Shown piece by piece: positions 57,224 to 64,000 of a DNA stretch of 64,000 nucleotides (the stretch's first letter is position 1; each line of letters starts with the position of its first letter). A program made the translations under genes and the position numbers. The stretch is from Flavobacteriales bacterium (GTDB taxonomy: Bacteria; Bacteroidota; Bacteroidia; Flavobacteriales_C; GCA-002722245): assembly GCA_002717515.1 (NCBI GenBank), contig PBEC01000018.1, positions 134,630 through 198,629 on the forward strand, in the 5' to 3' direction. Below the pieces are notes generated by a model. It ran no database searches, was not told the origin of the DNA, and worked only from the letters and a program-made list of their open reading frames with translations.

Positions 57224-57560
57224 TGTTTAAATTTTTATCAAATTTAATATATTTTTTAAAATAAATTATTCTTAATACAATACTATTTAATAATTGTTGT
57301 ATTAAGATTGCAATGGAGTCAATGAATGCAACTGTTAGTATTGAAATAGGATATGTTATTAAAATTACATCTGGTTCGAAAAAGAGAAAATATTTCGAAT
57401 TTATAAACGCTTTTGTTCATTATAATTTTCATCAATTTGGTTTCCTTATTAGAGTTTTATAAGGATATTCTTATGACCATATAAGAATTTTTGAAAAAGA
57501 TATGGATAGTCAATTCGCATCAAATTCTTATTTTTACGTAGAATAATTCTAAATAAGGAT
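57224..57560. other. Intergenic region, 337 bases, with inverted repeats
   Basis: Very AT-rich region between the divergent lipoprotein gene and mrp. It has no convincing ORF. It contains a perfect 10-bp inverted repeat CTTAATACAA/TTGTATTAAG (57271-57280 and 57297-57306) and the paired palindromes listed separately, plus a TATTTTTA near 57529 that could be a -7 box for mrp. Confidence 0.5.
57444..57488 (+). promoter_or_regulatory. Two tandem inverted repeats upstream of mrp, possible operator
   Basis: CCTTAT/ATAAGG (57444-57449 and 57459-57464) is followed by ATTCTTAT/ATAAGAAT (57467-57474 and 57481-57488). Both contain CTTAT/ATAAG half-sites and lie 73-117 bases before the mrp ATG. A regulator binding site is inferred; AT-rich DNA makes chance palindromes common. 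Confidence 0.3.
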
Positions 57561-58661
57561 ATGATTCCAAATAAAAAGAAGATTTTAGAAGCGTTAAGTT
57601 CCGTTCAGGAGCCGGACTTAAAAAAGGATATTGTAGAATTAAATTTGGTTGATGAAATCGTTTGTGAAGAAAATACAGTCTCTTTTACTGTAAAGGTGCA
57701 CAATCCTGCCATGCACAGTAAGAAAAAAATGGAGGAGGCTTGTGAATTTGCAGTTCACCGGTTTATTTCAAAAGAAATTATAGTTAATATAAAAGTAATC
57801 CCTTTGCCGGCGGACAGAGAACCTGAACAAAGAAAGATTCTCCCTGGAGTTAAGAACATAATTGCAATTTCATCAGGTAAAGGGGGAGTAGGAAAATCTA
57901 CAATTACTTCAAATTTAGCTGTTGGTCTCGCGGATTTAGGATATAGTGTTGGTCTTATAGATGCTGATATTTACGGTCCGAGTATGCCTTTAATGTTCGA
58001 TGTCGCTGATGAAAAACCATCAACAGTTGATGTGGAGGGGAAAAATTATATTAAACCAATTGAAAGTCATGGCGTTAAAATTTTGTCGATTGGTTTTTTT
58101 GCAGATGCAAACCAGGCAATTGTTTGGAGAGGACCAATGGCAAGTAAAGCATTACAGCAAATGTTCATGGATACGTACTGGGGAAGTTTAGACTATTTAC
58201 TTATTGATTTACCACCAGGAACGGGAGATATTCACCTGAGTCTTGTTCAAACGGTTCCGGTAACAGGAGCGGTTGTTGTTTCTACACCTCAGGGCATTGC
58301 TTTGGCGGATGCTAAGAAAGGAGTTGGAATGTTTAAGTTGGAAAATATTAATGTACCGGTTTTGGGTATCGTTGAAAACATGGCTTATTTCACACCTGCC
58401 GAACTTCCTGAAAATAAATATTACATTTTCGGAAAAGAAGGAGGTGCTCAGTTGGCTGAACAATTGAATGTGAAATTGCTTGGTCAAATACCTTTAGTGC
58501 AAAGTATTTGTGAAGCAGGAGAGGCTGGTAGACCTGCGATTTTGCAAGAAACTACACTTCAAGCAAAGGCACTAAAAGAAATGGTAATTGAGGTGGACAA
58601 GGCAACAAAAGAAAGGAATGAAACGCTTGGGCCTACAAAGCTTGTTAAATTAAACAGTTAA
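57561..58661 (+). CDS. apbC: Mrp/ApbC-type iron-sulfur cluster carrier ATPase
   Basis: A P-loop ATPase that carries iron-sulfur clusters to apo-enzymes. The N-terminal MIP18/DUF59-like domain (about 1-85) precedes the deviant Walker A GKGGVGKST (106-114). Then come DADIYGPSMPLMFD, DYLLIDLPPGTGDIHLS and VENMAYFTPAELPE. The CxxC that many Mrp proteins use to hold the bridging cluster is not found where expected after NMAYF. Length is 366. It is followed by the NifU-like gene after 14 bases and, further on, by the iron-sulfur enzyme KorAB. Confidence 0.93.
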   Translation: MIPNKKKILEALSSVQEPDLKKDIVELNLVDEIVCEENTVSFTVKVHNPAMHSKKKMEEACEFAVHRFISKEIIVNIKVIPLPADREPEQRKILPGVKNIIAISSGKGGVGKSTITSNLAVGLADLGYSVGLIDADIYGPSMPLMFDVADEKPSTVDVEGKNYIKPIESHGVKILSIGFFADANQAIVWRGPMASKALQQMFMDTYWGSLDYLLIDLPPGTGDIHLSLVQTVPVTGAVVVSTPQGIALADAKKGVGMFKLENINVPVLGIVENMAYFTPAELPENKYYIFGKEGGAQLAEQLNVKLLGQIPLVQSICEAGEAGRPAILQETTLQAKALKEMVIEVDKATKERNETLGPTKLVKLNS

Positions 58662-58675
58662 AGTAATTTGAATTG

Positions 58676-58927
58676 ATGAATAAGCAGGATATCATATCAA
58701 AAGTTGAGATTGGCTTGAACAAGGTTCGCCCGTTTCTTCAGTCCGATGGAGGTGATGTAAGAATTGTTGATTTGTCTGAGGATGGAGTTTTGAAACTTGA
58801 ATTTCTTGGGAATTGTAGCTCATGTTCAATGAGCAATATGACATTTAAGTCTGGTATTGAAGAAAATGTTTTAATGGAGGCCCCGGAAATCAACTCAATT
58901 ATAGTGACCAATTTGACAGCAAATTAA
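58676..58927 (+). CDS. NifU C-terminal domain protein (iron-sulfur scaffold or carrier)
   Basis: An 83-residue protein from the ATG at 58676 (MNKQDIISKVE); the track's upstream TTG is unlikely. It has RPFLQSDGGDVRIVDL and the cluster-binding CxxC in FLGNCSSCSMSNMTFK, the full NifU-C signature. Such proteins hold a [4Fe-4S] cluster between two subunits for delivery. It follows apbC and is probably in the same operon. Confidence 0.94.
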   Translation: MNKQDIISKVEIGLNKVRPFLQSDGGDVRIVDLSEDGVLKLEFLGNCSSCSMSNMTFKSGIEENVLMEAPEINSIIVTNLTAN

Positions 58928-58976
58928 AAAATCATTTAAAACTGACGTAAATCTGCAATAATTAGGCTATTAGTGT

Positions 58977-58984
58977 TATTTTTG
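58977..58984 (+). promoter_or_regulatory. Putative -7 box for korAB
   Basis: Exact TATTTTTG (TAnnTTTG) about 100 bases before the korA ATG. No TTG at the right distance upstream was found, so the call is weak. Confidence 0.3.
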
Positions 58985-59084
58985 AAGACTGAAAAATTTG
59001 GTAAATACATAATTTACTGACTTTTTAAAAAAAATTAAAGAAATCCTTACAGTACAAAAGGTTTAATAGAGGAAAAAGTCTGTT

Positions 59085-60926
59085 ATGACAAACGAAATAA
59101 AAGATGAGGTAACAATATTGTTCGCTGGAGATTCGGGAGATGGTATTCAGCTGACCGGAGGACAATTTACAGATACGGCTGCTTTAGTTGGAAACGACAT
59201 CAGTACCTTTCCTAATTTCCCTGCAGAAATTAGGGCTCCCCAGGGAACTGTAGCGGGAGTTTCAGGATTTCAACTCCATTTTGGAAGTATTCAGTTGTAT
59301 ACTCCAGGAGATAGAGCAGATGTACTGGTGGTAATGAATGCTGCGGCCTTGAAATCTAATCTTGAATCGTTAAAAAAAGGAGGGATAGTTATTGTAAATA
59401 TTGCCGGTTTTGATAAAAAGAATTTACGACTCGCAAAATATGAGGATGGAACAAGTCCACTAACGGATGGAACTTTAGATGGATATAAAATTCATGAAGT
59501 TGATGTTACCAAAATTACCCGTGAGACTTTAAAAAACTCAGGTCTTGGAAACAAGATTGTCGATCGTTCAAAAAATATGTTTGTACTTGGTTTTTTATAC
59601 TGGATGTACAACAGAAAGTTAGACAATACCATAAGATTCATAGAGACTAAGTTTGCCAATAAACCCGAATTAATAGAGTCTAATATAGCTGTTTTAAAGG
59701 CCGGGTATCACTATGGGGATACCGCCGAGGCGATTGCTTCAAGATTTGAAGTGAAACCTGCAAACATCAAGCCTGGTACTTATCGAAATATTATGGGTAA
59801 TCAAGCTACTGCTATTGGTTTAATTGCTGCAAGTCAAAAAACAGGTTTGGAATTATTTTGTGGAACTTATCCAATTACTCCTGCATCTGATATTCTCCAT
59901 TTTTTGTCAAAGTATAAGAATTTTGGTGTAAAAACTTTTCAGGCAGAGGATGAAATAGCCGGAATATGTTCTACAATTGGAGCTTCTTTTGGAGGGGCTC
60001 TAGGGGTTACGACTTCTTCTGGCCCTGGTATTGCATTGAAAGGAGAAGCAATTGGTTTAGCTGGTGTTTTTGAATTGCCTTTGGTAATTATTAATGTTCA
60101 ACGAGGTGGCCCGTCAACTGGATTACCTACTAAAACCGAGCAAGCTGATTTATTTCAGGCCATGTATGGAAGAAATGGAGAGTCTCCTGTTCCGGTTATA
60201 GCAGCTCAATCGCCAAAAGATTGTTTCAATTTAGCTTTTGAAGCTTGTCGAATAGCAATTGAGCATATGACCCCTGTATTTTTATTGACAGATGGTTATA
60301 TTGCTAACGGATCAGAACCTTGGGAAGTTCAAAAATCTGAAAACCTGCCGAACATCGATGTTAAGTTTGCCAAACCAAGACAAGATGATGATCCGGAATT
60401 TTTACCTTACAAAAGAAACGAAAAACTTGTTCGACCCTGGGCCATTCCCGGAACAGAAGGATTAGCTCATAGGATAGGTGGTTTGGAAAAAGATTTCGAG
60501 ACAGGAAATGTTTCCTATGACCCAGAAAACCATGAGAAAATGGTTAAAATTCGTCAAGAAAAAGTGGATAGAATTGCTGATTTTATTCCTGATCAAGAAA
60601 TTGAGACGGGTAAAGAGTCGGGGGATTTACTTTTGTATAGTTGGGGTTCGACCTATGGGGCAGTTAAAACAGCTACCCGACAATTAATCAAGGAGGGGTA
60701 TAATGTTTCTCATGCTCACGTAAGATACCTGAACCCGTTACCCAAGAACACAAAAGAAATTTTGTCCAAATTTAAACATGTAGTTATTCCTGAGATGAAT
60801 AATGGGCAATTTATTAAGATTGTTCGAGATAAATTCCTGGTTGACGCAAAGGGGTTAAATAAAATAAAAGGACTTCCGTTCGCAACTGAAGAAATTGTTC
60901 AAAAGGCTAAAGAGGTTTTAGGCTAA
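59085..60926 (+). CDS. korA: 2-oxoglutarate:ferredoxin oxidoreductase, fused gamma-alpha subunit
   Basis: With KorB this enzyme converts 2-oxoglutarate and CoA to succinyl-CoA, reducing ferredoxin. The 613 residues comprise an N-terminal gamma domain (FAGDSGDGIQLTGGQF, about 12-27; ending near 200) and the alpha domain starting near 235 (NIMGNQATAIGLIAASQKTG) with YPITPASDILHFLSK, FQAEDEIAGICSTIGASFGG and RGGPSTGLPTKTEQADL. This gamma-alpha fusion is common in Bacteroidota. The substrate could include other 2-oxoacids. It is followed by korB after 10 bases. Confidence 0.9.
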   Translation: MTNEIKDEVTILFAGDSGDGIQLTGGQFTDTAALVGNDISTFPNFPAEIRAPQGTVAGVSGFQLHFGSIQLYTPGDRADVLVVMNAAALKSNLESLKKGGIVIVNIAGFDKKNLRLAKYEDGTSPLTDGTLDGYKIHEVDVTKITRETLKNSGLGNKIVDRSKNMFVLGFLYWMYNRKLDNTIRFIETKFANKPELIESNIAVLKAGYHYGDTAEAIASRFEVKPANIKPGTYRNIMGNQATAIGLIAASQKTGLELFCGTYPITPASDILHFLSKYKNFGVKTFQAEDEIAGICSTIGASFGGALGVTTSSGPGIALKGEAIGLAGVFELPLVIINVQRGGPSTGLPTKTEQADLFQAMYGRNGESPVPVIAAQSPKDCFNLAFEACRIAIEHMTPVFLLTDGYIANGSEPWEVQKSENLPNIDVKFAKPRQDDDPEFLPYKRNEKLVRPWAIPGTEGLAHRIGGLEKDFETGNVSYDPENHEKMVKIRQEKVDRIADFIPDQEIETGKESGDLLLYSWGSTYGAVKTATRQLIKEGYNVSHAHVRYLNPLPKNTKEILSKFKHVVIPEMNNGQFIKIVRDKFLVDAKGLNKIKGLPFATEEIVQKAKEVLG

Positions 60927-60936
60927 AGATATTATT

Positions 60937-61962
60937 ATGACTGAAGTAAAAACAAAAAAAATATCAGCAAAAGATTACGCTTCTGATCAGGATGTTAAAT
61001 GGTGTCCCGGTTGTGGAGACTACTCAATATTAAAACAAGTTCAGGGAGTTTGTGCAGAGCTTGAATTGAATAAAGATAATACGGTTTTTGTTTCAGGGAT
61101 TGGTTGCTCGTCTCGCTTTCCATATTACATGGATACATACGGTATGCACAGTATTCATGGAAGAGGACCTGCATTTGTTTCTGGCTTAAAGGTTGCTCGT
61201 CCTGACTTAAATGTTTGGATGATTACAGGAGATGGAGACGCTCTGTCAATAGGTGGGAATCATTTTATTCATCTTTTGAGAAGAAATGTTGATGTTAATG
61301 TACTTCTCTTCAATAATCAAATATATGGATTAACAAAGGGACAATATTCTCCAACTTCAGAAAAAGGAAAGGTAACCAAATCAACACCATTTGGGTCTAT
61401 TGATCATCCTTTTAATCCTGCTTCGTTAGCGCTAGGTGCTGATGGGACCTTTGTCGCCAGAACTATGGATAGAGACCCAAAGAGTATGAGGGCTATTCTT
61501 CATGAAGCGCATGGTCATAAAGGAACTTCATTTGTTGAAATATATCAAAATTGTAACATATTTAACGATGGAGCGTTTTTCCCCTTAACGGAAAGATCTA
61601 CAAAACCAGATAATACATTGTTTGTTCAACACGGTCAACCTTTGCTGTTTGGTGAAAACAATCAAAAAGCGATTGTATTAAAGGATTTTACTCCTACTGT
61701 AGTCAACGTTGATGAAGTTGATGAATCAGAAATATGGATTCATGATGTACATGATCGTGTAAAAGCCTCCATACTTACCAGGTTTTTTGATGACCCAAGA
61801 GAAGATGGAGGATTACCTCGTCCTTTTGGTGTTTTTTACCAAGAAGAGCGCCATGTATATGAAAATGGAGTGAAAAGTCAAATTGAAAAGCATATTGATG
61901 TTAAGGGATCTCCCGATTTAGACGATTTACTTGAAGGACCCAATACGTGGAGTATCAAGTAA
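60937..61962 (+). CDS. korB: 2-oxoglutarate:ferredoxin oxidoreductase, beta subunit
   Basis: The thiamine-diphosphate and [4Fe-4S]-binding subunit. Cluster cysteines are visible in KWCPGCGDY (Cys23, Cys26), GIGCSSR (Cys57) and YQNCNIFNDG (near 210). The TPP motif is GDGDALSIGGNHFIHLLRRN (98-117) with FNNQIYGLTKGQYSPTS. The 341 residues exceed the shortest beta subunits by a C-terminal tail of about 40 residues. A strong terminator follows, so korAB end the transcript. Confidence 0.92.
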   Translation: MTEVKTKKISAKDYASDQDVKWCPGCGDYSILKQVQGVCAELELNKDNTVFVSGIGCSSRFPYYMDTYGMHSIHGRGPAFVSGLKVARPDLNVWMITGDGDALSIGGNHFIHLLRRNVDVNVLLFNNQIYGLTKGQYSPTSEKGKVTKSTPFGSIDHPFNPASLALGADGTFVARTMDRDPKSMRAILHEAHGHKGTSFVEIYQNCNIFNDGAFFPLTERSTKPDNTLFVQHGQPLLFGENNQKAIVLKDFTPTVVNVDEVDESEIWIHDVHDRVKASILTRFFDDPREDGGLPRPFGVFYQEERHVYENGVKSQIEKHIDVKGSPDLDDLLEGPNTWSIK

Positions 61963-61977
61963 TCAAAATGGAAATTA

Positions 61978-62012
61978 AAAACCGACTTTTTAAAAAATAG
62001 TCGGTTTTTTTT
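61978..62012 (+). terminator. Rho-independent terminator after korAB
   Basis: A stem ACCGACT/AGTCGGT, with an 11-base AT-rich loop and a following run of eight T, starts about 16 bases after the korB stop. Confidence 0.88.
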
Positions 62013-62083
62013 GTTCATAACCTCAATCTCTTATTCTTACTTTTATGGATTATAGTTCCTATTTTTGAGTGTTCTCCTAGTTT

Positions 62084-64000
62084 ATGTGGAATAAGATATC
62101 TCATATTATTTTAAGGTACCGAATTTGGGTTATTGCGTTATTGGTTCTAATTACTGGGTTTTTAGCTACCAATTTGGGATACAACAAAGTATCTTACGAT
62201 CTTTCTCGATTGCTTCCGTTGGGCGATTCTACCTCAATAGTTTTTAGAGAGTTTAAAGAAACTTTTGGAGTCAACGATAATGTATATTTGGTTTCTACTG
62301 AGGATTCCAGTCTTTTTACATTGAATAAATTTCAAAAGTATTATGATTTCACAAGAAGTCTTCAAAATGAAACTGCAGTAGACAGTATTTTCTCGGTTGC
62401 CGATTTTGGGTTTTTAAAATTGGATAAGGAGACTAAAACATTTCGTTTAGAAAAAGCGTTTAAAAGCCGTCCTGAATCTCAAATAGAAATAGATTCTGCC
62501 CTATTGATTTTACGTGACCAACCGTTTTACGAAGGGATTTTATATTTACCCGATTCAGATATTTCATTACTTGCCGTTTCTTTTAATCCTGATTCTCTTG
62601 CAACCGTTCGGAGGAATCAATTTATTCTCTCGGTTACTCAGAAAATTGAGGAGTTTGAAAAAGAGAACGATATAAAGTTTAATTATTCAGGAATGCCTTT
62701 TATTCGTGCAAAATTAAGTTCTCAAGTTCGAGATGAGATTTTGTTGTTCATTGGTCTAGCTTTTATTTTGACTGCACTTTTGCTGTACTTTTTTTTGAGG
62801 GCCCCTCGAGCTGTATTTGTCTCTTTGTTGATTGTAAGTGTGGCTGTAGTTTGGTTGTTTGGGTCTTTAGGCTTATTGAACAGGTTGGCGGGTTATGGTT
62901 ATTTCTCCAGTTTAGAGTTCAATATGAATATACTTACGAGTTTGGTACCTCCTTTGGTAATTGTAATAGGTATTCCAAATTGTATTTTTCTGATAAATAA
63001 ATATTTTGATGAATACAGAGATCATAAAAATCAAGCATTAGCTCTTAAGCGTGTAATTCAAAAAATTGGAGGGGCAACTTTTATGACAAACGTCACAACT
63101 GCAAGTGGTTTTGCTACTTTTATTTTTGCTTCCAGTGATATACTTAAAGAATTTGGAATAGTTGCCTCAATTAGTATTATGGGCGTTTTCATTCTTTCTA
63201 TTTTATTATTGCCTATTATTTATAGTTATTTGTCTCCTCCAAGGGAGAAACACTACAAACATTTAGATTATAAATGGACAAATGCTCTTATTGCATGGTT
63301 TGTAAATATTTCAAAAAATTATAGAGGTACTGTTTATGTTGTTATGATTTTTATAGCAGGAACAGCCGGGTTTGGTTTGAGTCAACTTGACAATAATGCT
63401 CTTGTTGTAGACGATATGCCGGAAGATCATCCTGTTATGGTTGATTTGAAATATTATGAATCGAAGTTTAATGGAGTAGTTCCTTTTGAAATAATTTTAA
63501 GGGCAGGAGTCGGAGAAAAAATCACTTTGAAGTCTAATAACGTAATATCTATTACTGATATAGAGAAACTTCCTTTTGTAAAGTATGTAAATCTCGATAG
63601 TTCTGGAGAATGTACAATCGTAACTAAAAAGAATGGGAATTTCAGTGATGAAATCCAAGGTTTTTGTGATGAGAAAGGATATGTTATTTCTGAACTTGAA
63701 AGTGAAAAAGTAAAAGGAAACGTTTTAAAATTAAAAACACTTAAGAAAGTAGAAAAGCTCTATCAATTACTCTCGACTTATGATGAGTTTTCTAGGCCAA
63801 TGTCCATGCTTGACGTTTTAAAGTACAGTAAACAGGCTTTGTGGGGTGGGGAACGTAAAGAATTTACATTACCAACACAAGTAGAGTTGGGTTTTATTAA
63901 ACAATATGCATCTAAATCAAAAGATGCTTCTTCAGAAATGCTGGGTGCTTTTATATCAAAAGACGGGAGTCAGTTGAGAATCGGATTTAAAATGAAAGAT
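62084..64000 (+). CDS. MMPL/RND-family transporter (3' end off window)
   Basis: The frame is open from ATG 62084 (MWNKISHIILRYRIWVIALL) to the right edge, 639 codons, and is absent from the track only because it has no stop inside the window. The layout is that of MMPL/RND exporters: one N-terminal helix, a periplasmic domain (about 35-215, with LSRLLPLGDST at its start), then a block of about five helices (about 220-385) containing FMTNVTTASGFATFIFAS, a second set starting near 415, and a second periplasmic domain. A -7 box TATTTTTG at 62060-62067 lies 16 bases before the ATG. The cargo is unknown; some relatives move lipids or hopanoids. Confidence 0.87.
   Translation, partial: MWNKISHIILRYRIWVIALLVLITGFLATNLGYNKVSYDLSRLLPLGDSTSIVFREFKETFGVNDNVYLVSTEDSSLFTLNKFQKYYDFTRSLQNETAVDSIFSVADFGFLKLDKETKTFRLEKAFKSRPESQIEIDSALLILRDQPFYEGILYLPDSDISLLAVSFNPDSLATVRRNQFILSVTQKIEEFEKENDIKFNYSGMPFIRAKLSSQVRDEILLFIGLAFILTALLLYFFLRAPRAVFVSLLIVSVAVVWLFGSLGLLNRLAGYGYFSSLEFNMNILTSLVPPLVIVIGIPNCIFLINKYFDEYRDHKNQALALKRVIQKIGGATFMTNVTTASGFATFIFASSDILKEFGIVASISIMGVFILSILLLPIIYSYLSPPREKHYKHLDYKWTNALIAWFVNISKNYRGTVYVVMIFIAGTAGFGLSQLDNNALVVDDMPEDHPVMVDLKYYESKFNGVVPFEIILRAGVGEKITLKSNNVISITDIEKLPFVKYVNLDSSGECTIVTKKNGNFSDEIQGFCDEKGYVISELESEKVKGNVLKLKTLKKVEKLYQLLSTYDEFSRPMSMLDVLKYSKQALWGGERKEFTLPTQVELGFIKQYASKSKDASSEMLGAFISKDGSQLRIGFKMKD

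Noticed and set aside
1-64000. Prophage, insertion sequence or integrated island
   Set aside because: No transposase, integrase, terminal repeats or direct repeats at the tRNA-Cys were seen; genes are mostly core metabolism and surface functions.

Overview
The window looks like chromosomal DNA of a marine-type Bacteroidota, most likely order Flavobacteriales. Evidence: AT-rich sequence, Bacteroidota-type -7 promoter boxes (TAnnTTTG), few Shine-Dalgarno sites, a maeB-ruvA-sprA operon, parts of the type IX secretion system (SprA translocon, PorW/SprE lipoprotein, a giant substrate with a CHU_C sorting domain), LytTR/LytS-type signalling and a fused alpha/beta 2-oxoacid dehydrogenase E1. I see no phage, insertion sequence, CRISPR array or rRNA. 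The one RNA gene is tRNA-Cys(GCA).

Layout. 1-8826 (minus): sprA (cut by the left edge), ruvA, maeB. 8945-10658 (plus): a zinc-less sirtuin and type I asparaginase. 10659-13827 (minus): LytTR regulator, a secreted protein with a caspase-like His/Cys pattern, trmB, an SDR. 13904-16207 (plus): glycosyltransferase, aquaglyceroporin, small membrane protein. 16314-20353 (plus): sucA-sucB, with sucA split by a -1 frameshift at an A7 run. 20536-26159 (plus): giant T9SS substrate and a flavoprotein. 26166-30637 (minus): a tightly overlapping operon of Ig-like lipoprotein, SGNH-like protein, LytS-type histidine kinase and a kinase paralogue without the catalytic histidine. 30802-35285 (plus): aminotransferase, kdsB, fused E1. 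35323-38618 (plus): a split transketolase whose halves flank a sugar epimerase and a glycosyltransferase. 38636-41531 (minus): polytopic membrane protein and dusB. 41567-47450 (plus): CPBP protease, bipA, porW. 47476-52268: DUF3108, radical SAM/SPASM and SIMPL-like proteins, then hemC-hemD on minus, where hemD has no standard start codon. 52279-57223 (minus): aldehyde dehydrogenase, radA, lipoprotein, rfaE2-type gene, panD, tRNA-Cys, lipoprotein. 57561-64000 (plus): mrp/apbC, nifU-like, korA-korB and an MMPL/RND transporter cut by the right edge.

How the genes fit together. SprA exports, PorW helps energise or assemble the machine, and the CHU_C protein is an expected cargo. kdsB, the rfaE2-type gene, the split-transketolase cluster and several glycosyltransferases point to LPS or surface glycan synthesis. 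Two routes from 2-oxoglutarate to succinyl-CoA lie here, the NAD-linked SucAB complex and the ferredoxin-linked KorAB, the latter beside iron-sulfur assembly genes. If the sucA frameshift is real, KorAB could cover that step.

Most worth a second look: the two poly-A junctions (sucA A7 and hemC/hemD A9), the kinase/pseudokinase operon, the split-transketolase cluster, the secreted caspase-like protein, and a coiled-coil-like insertion in SprA. All family calls are from reading the sequence; no database search was run.
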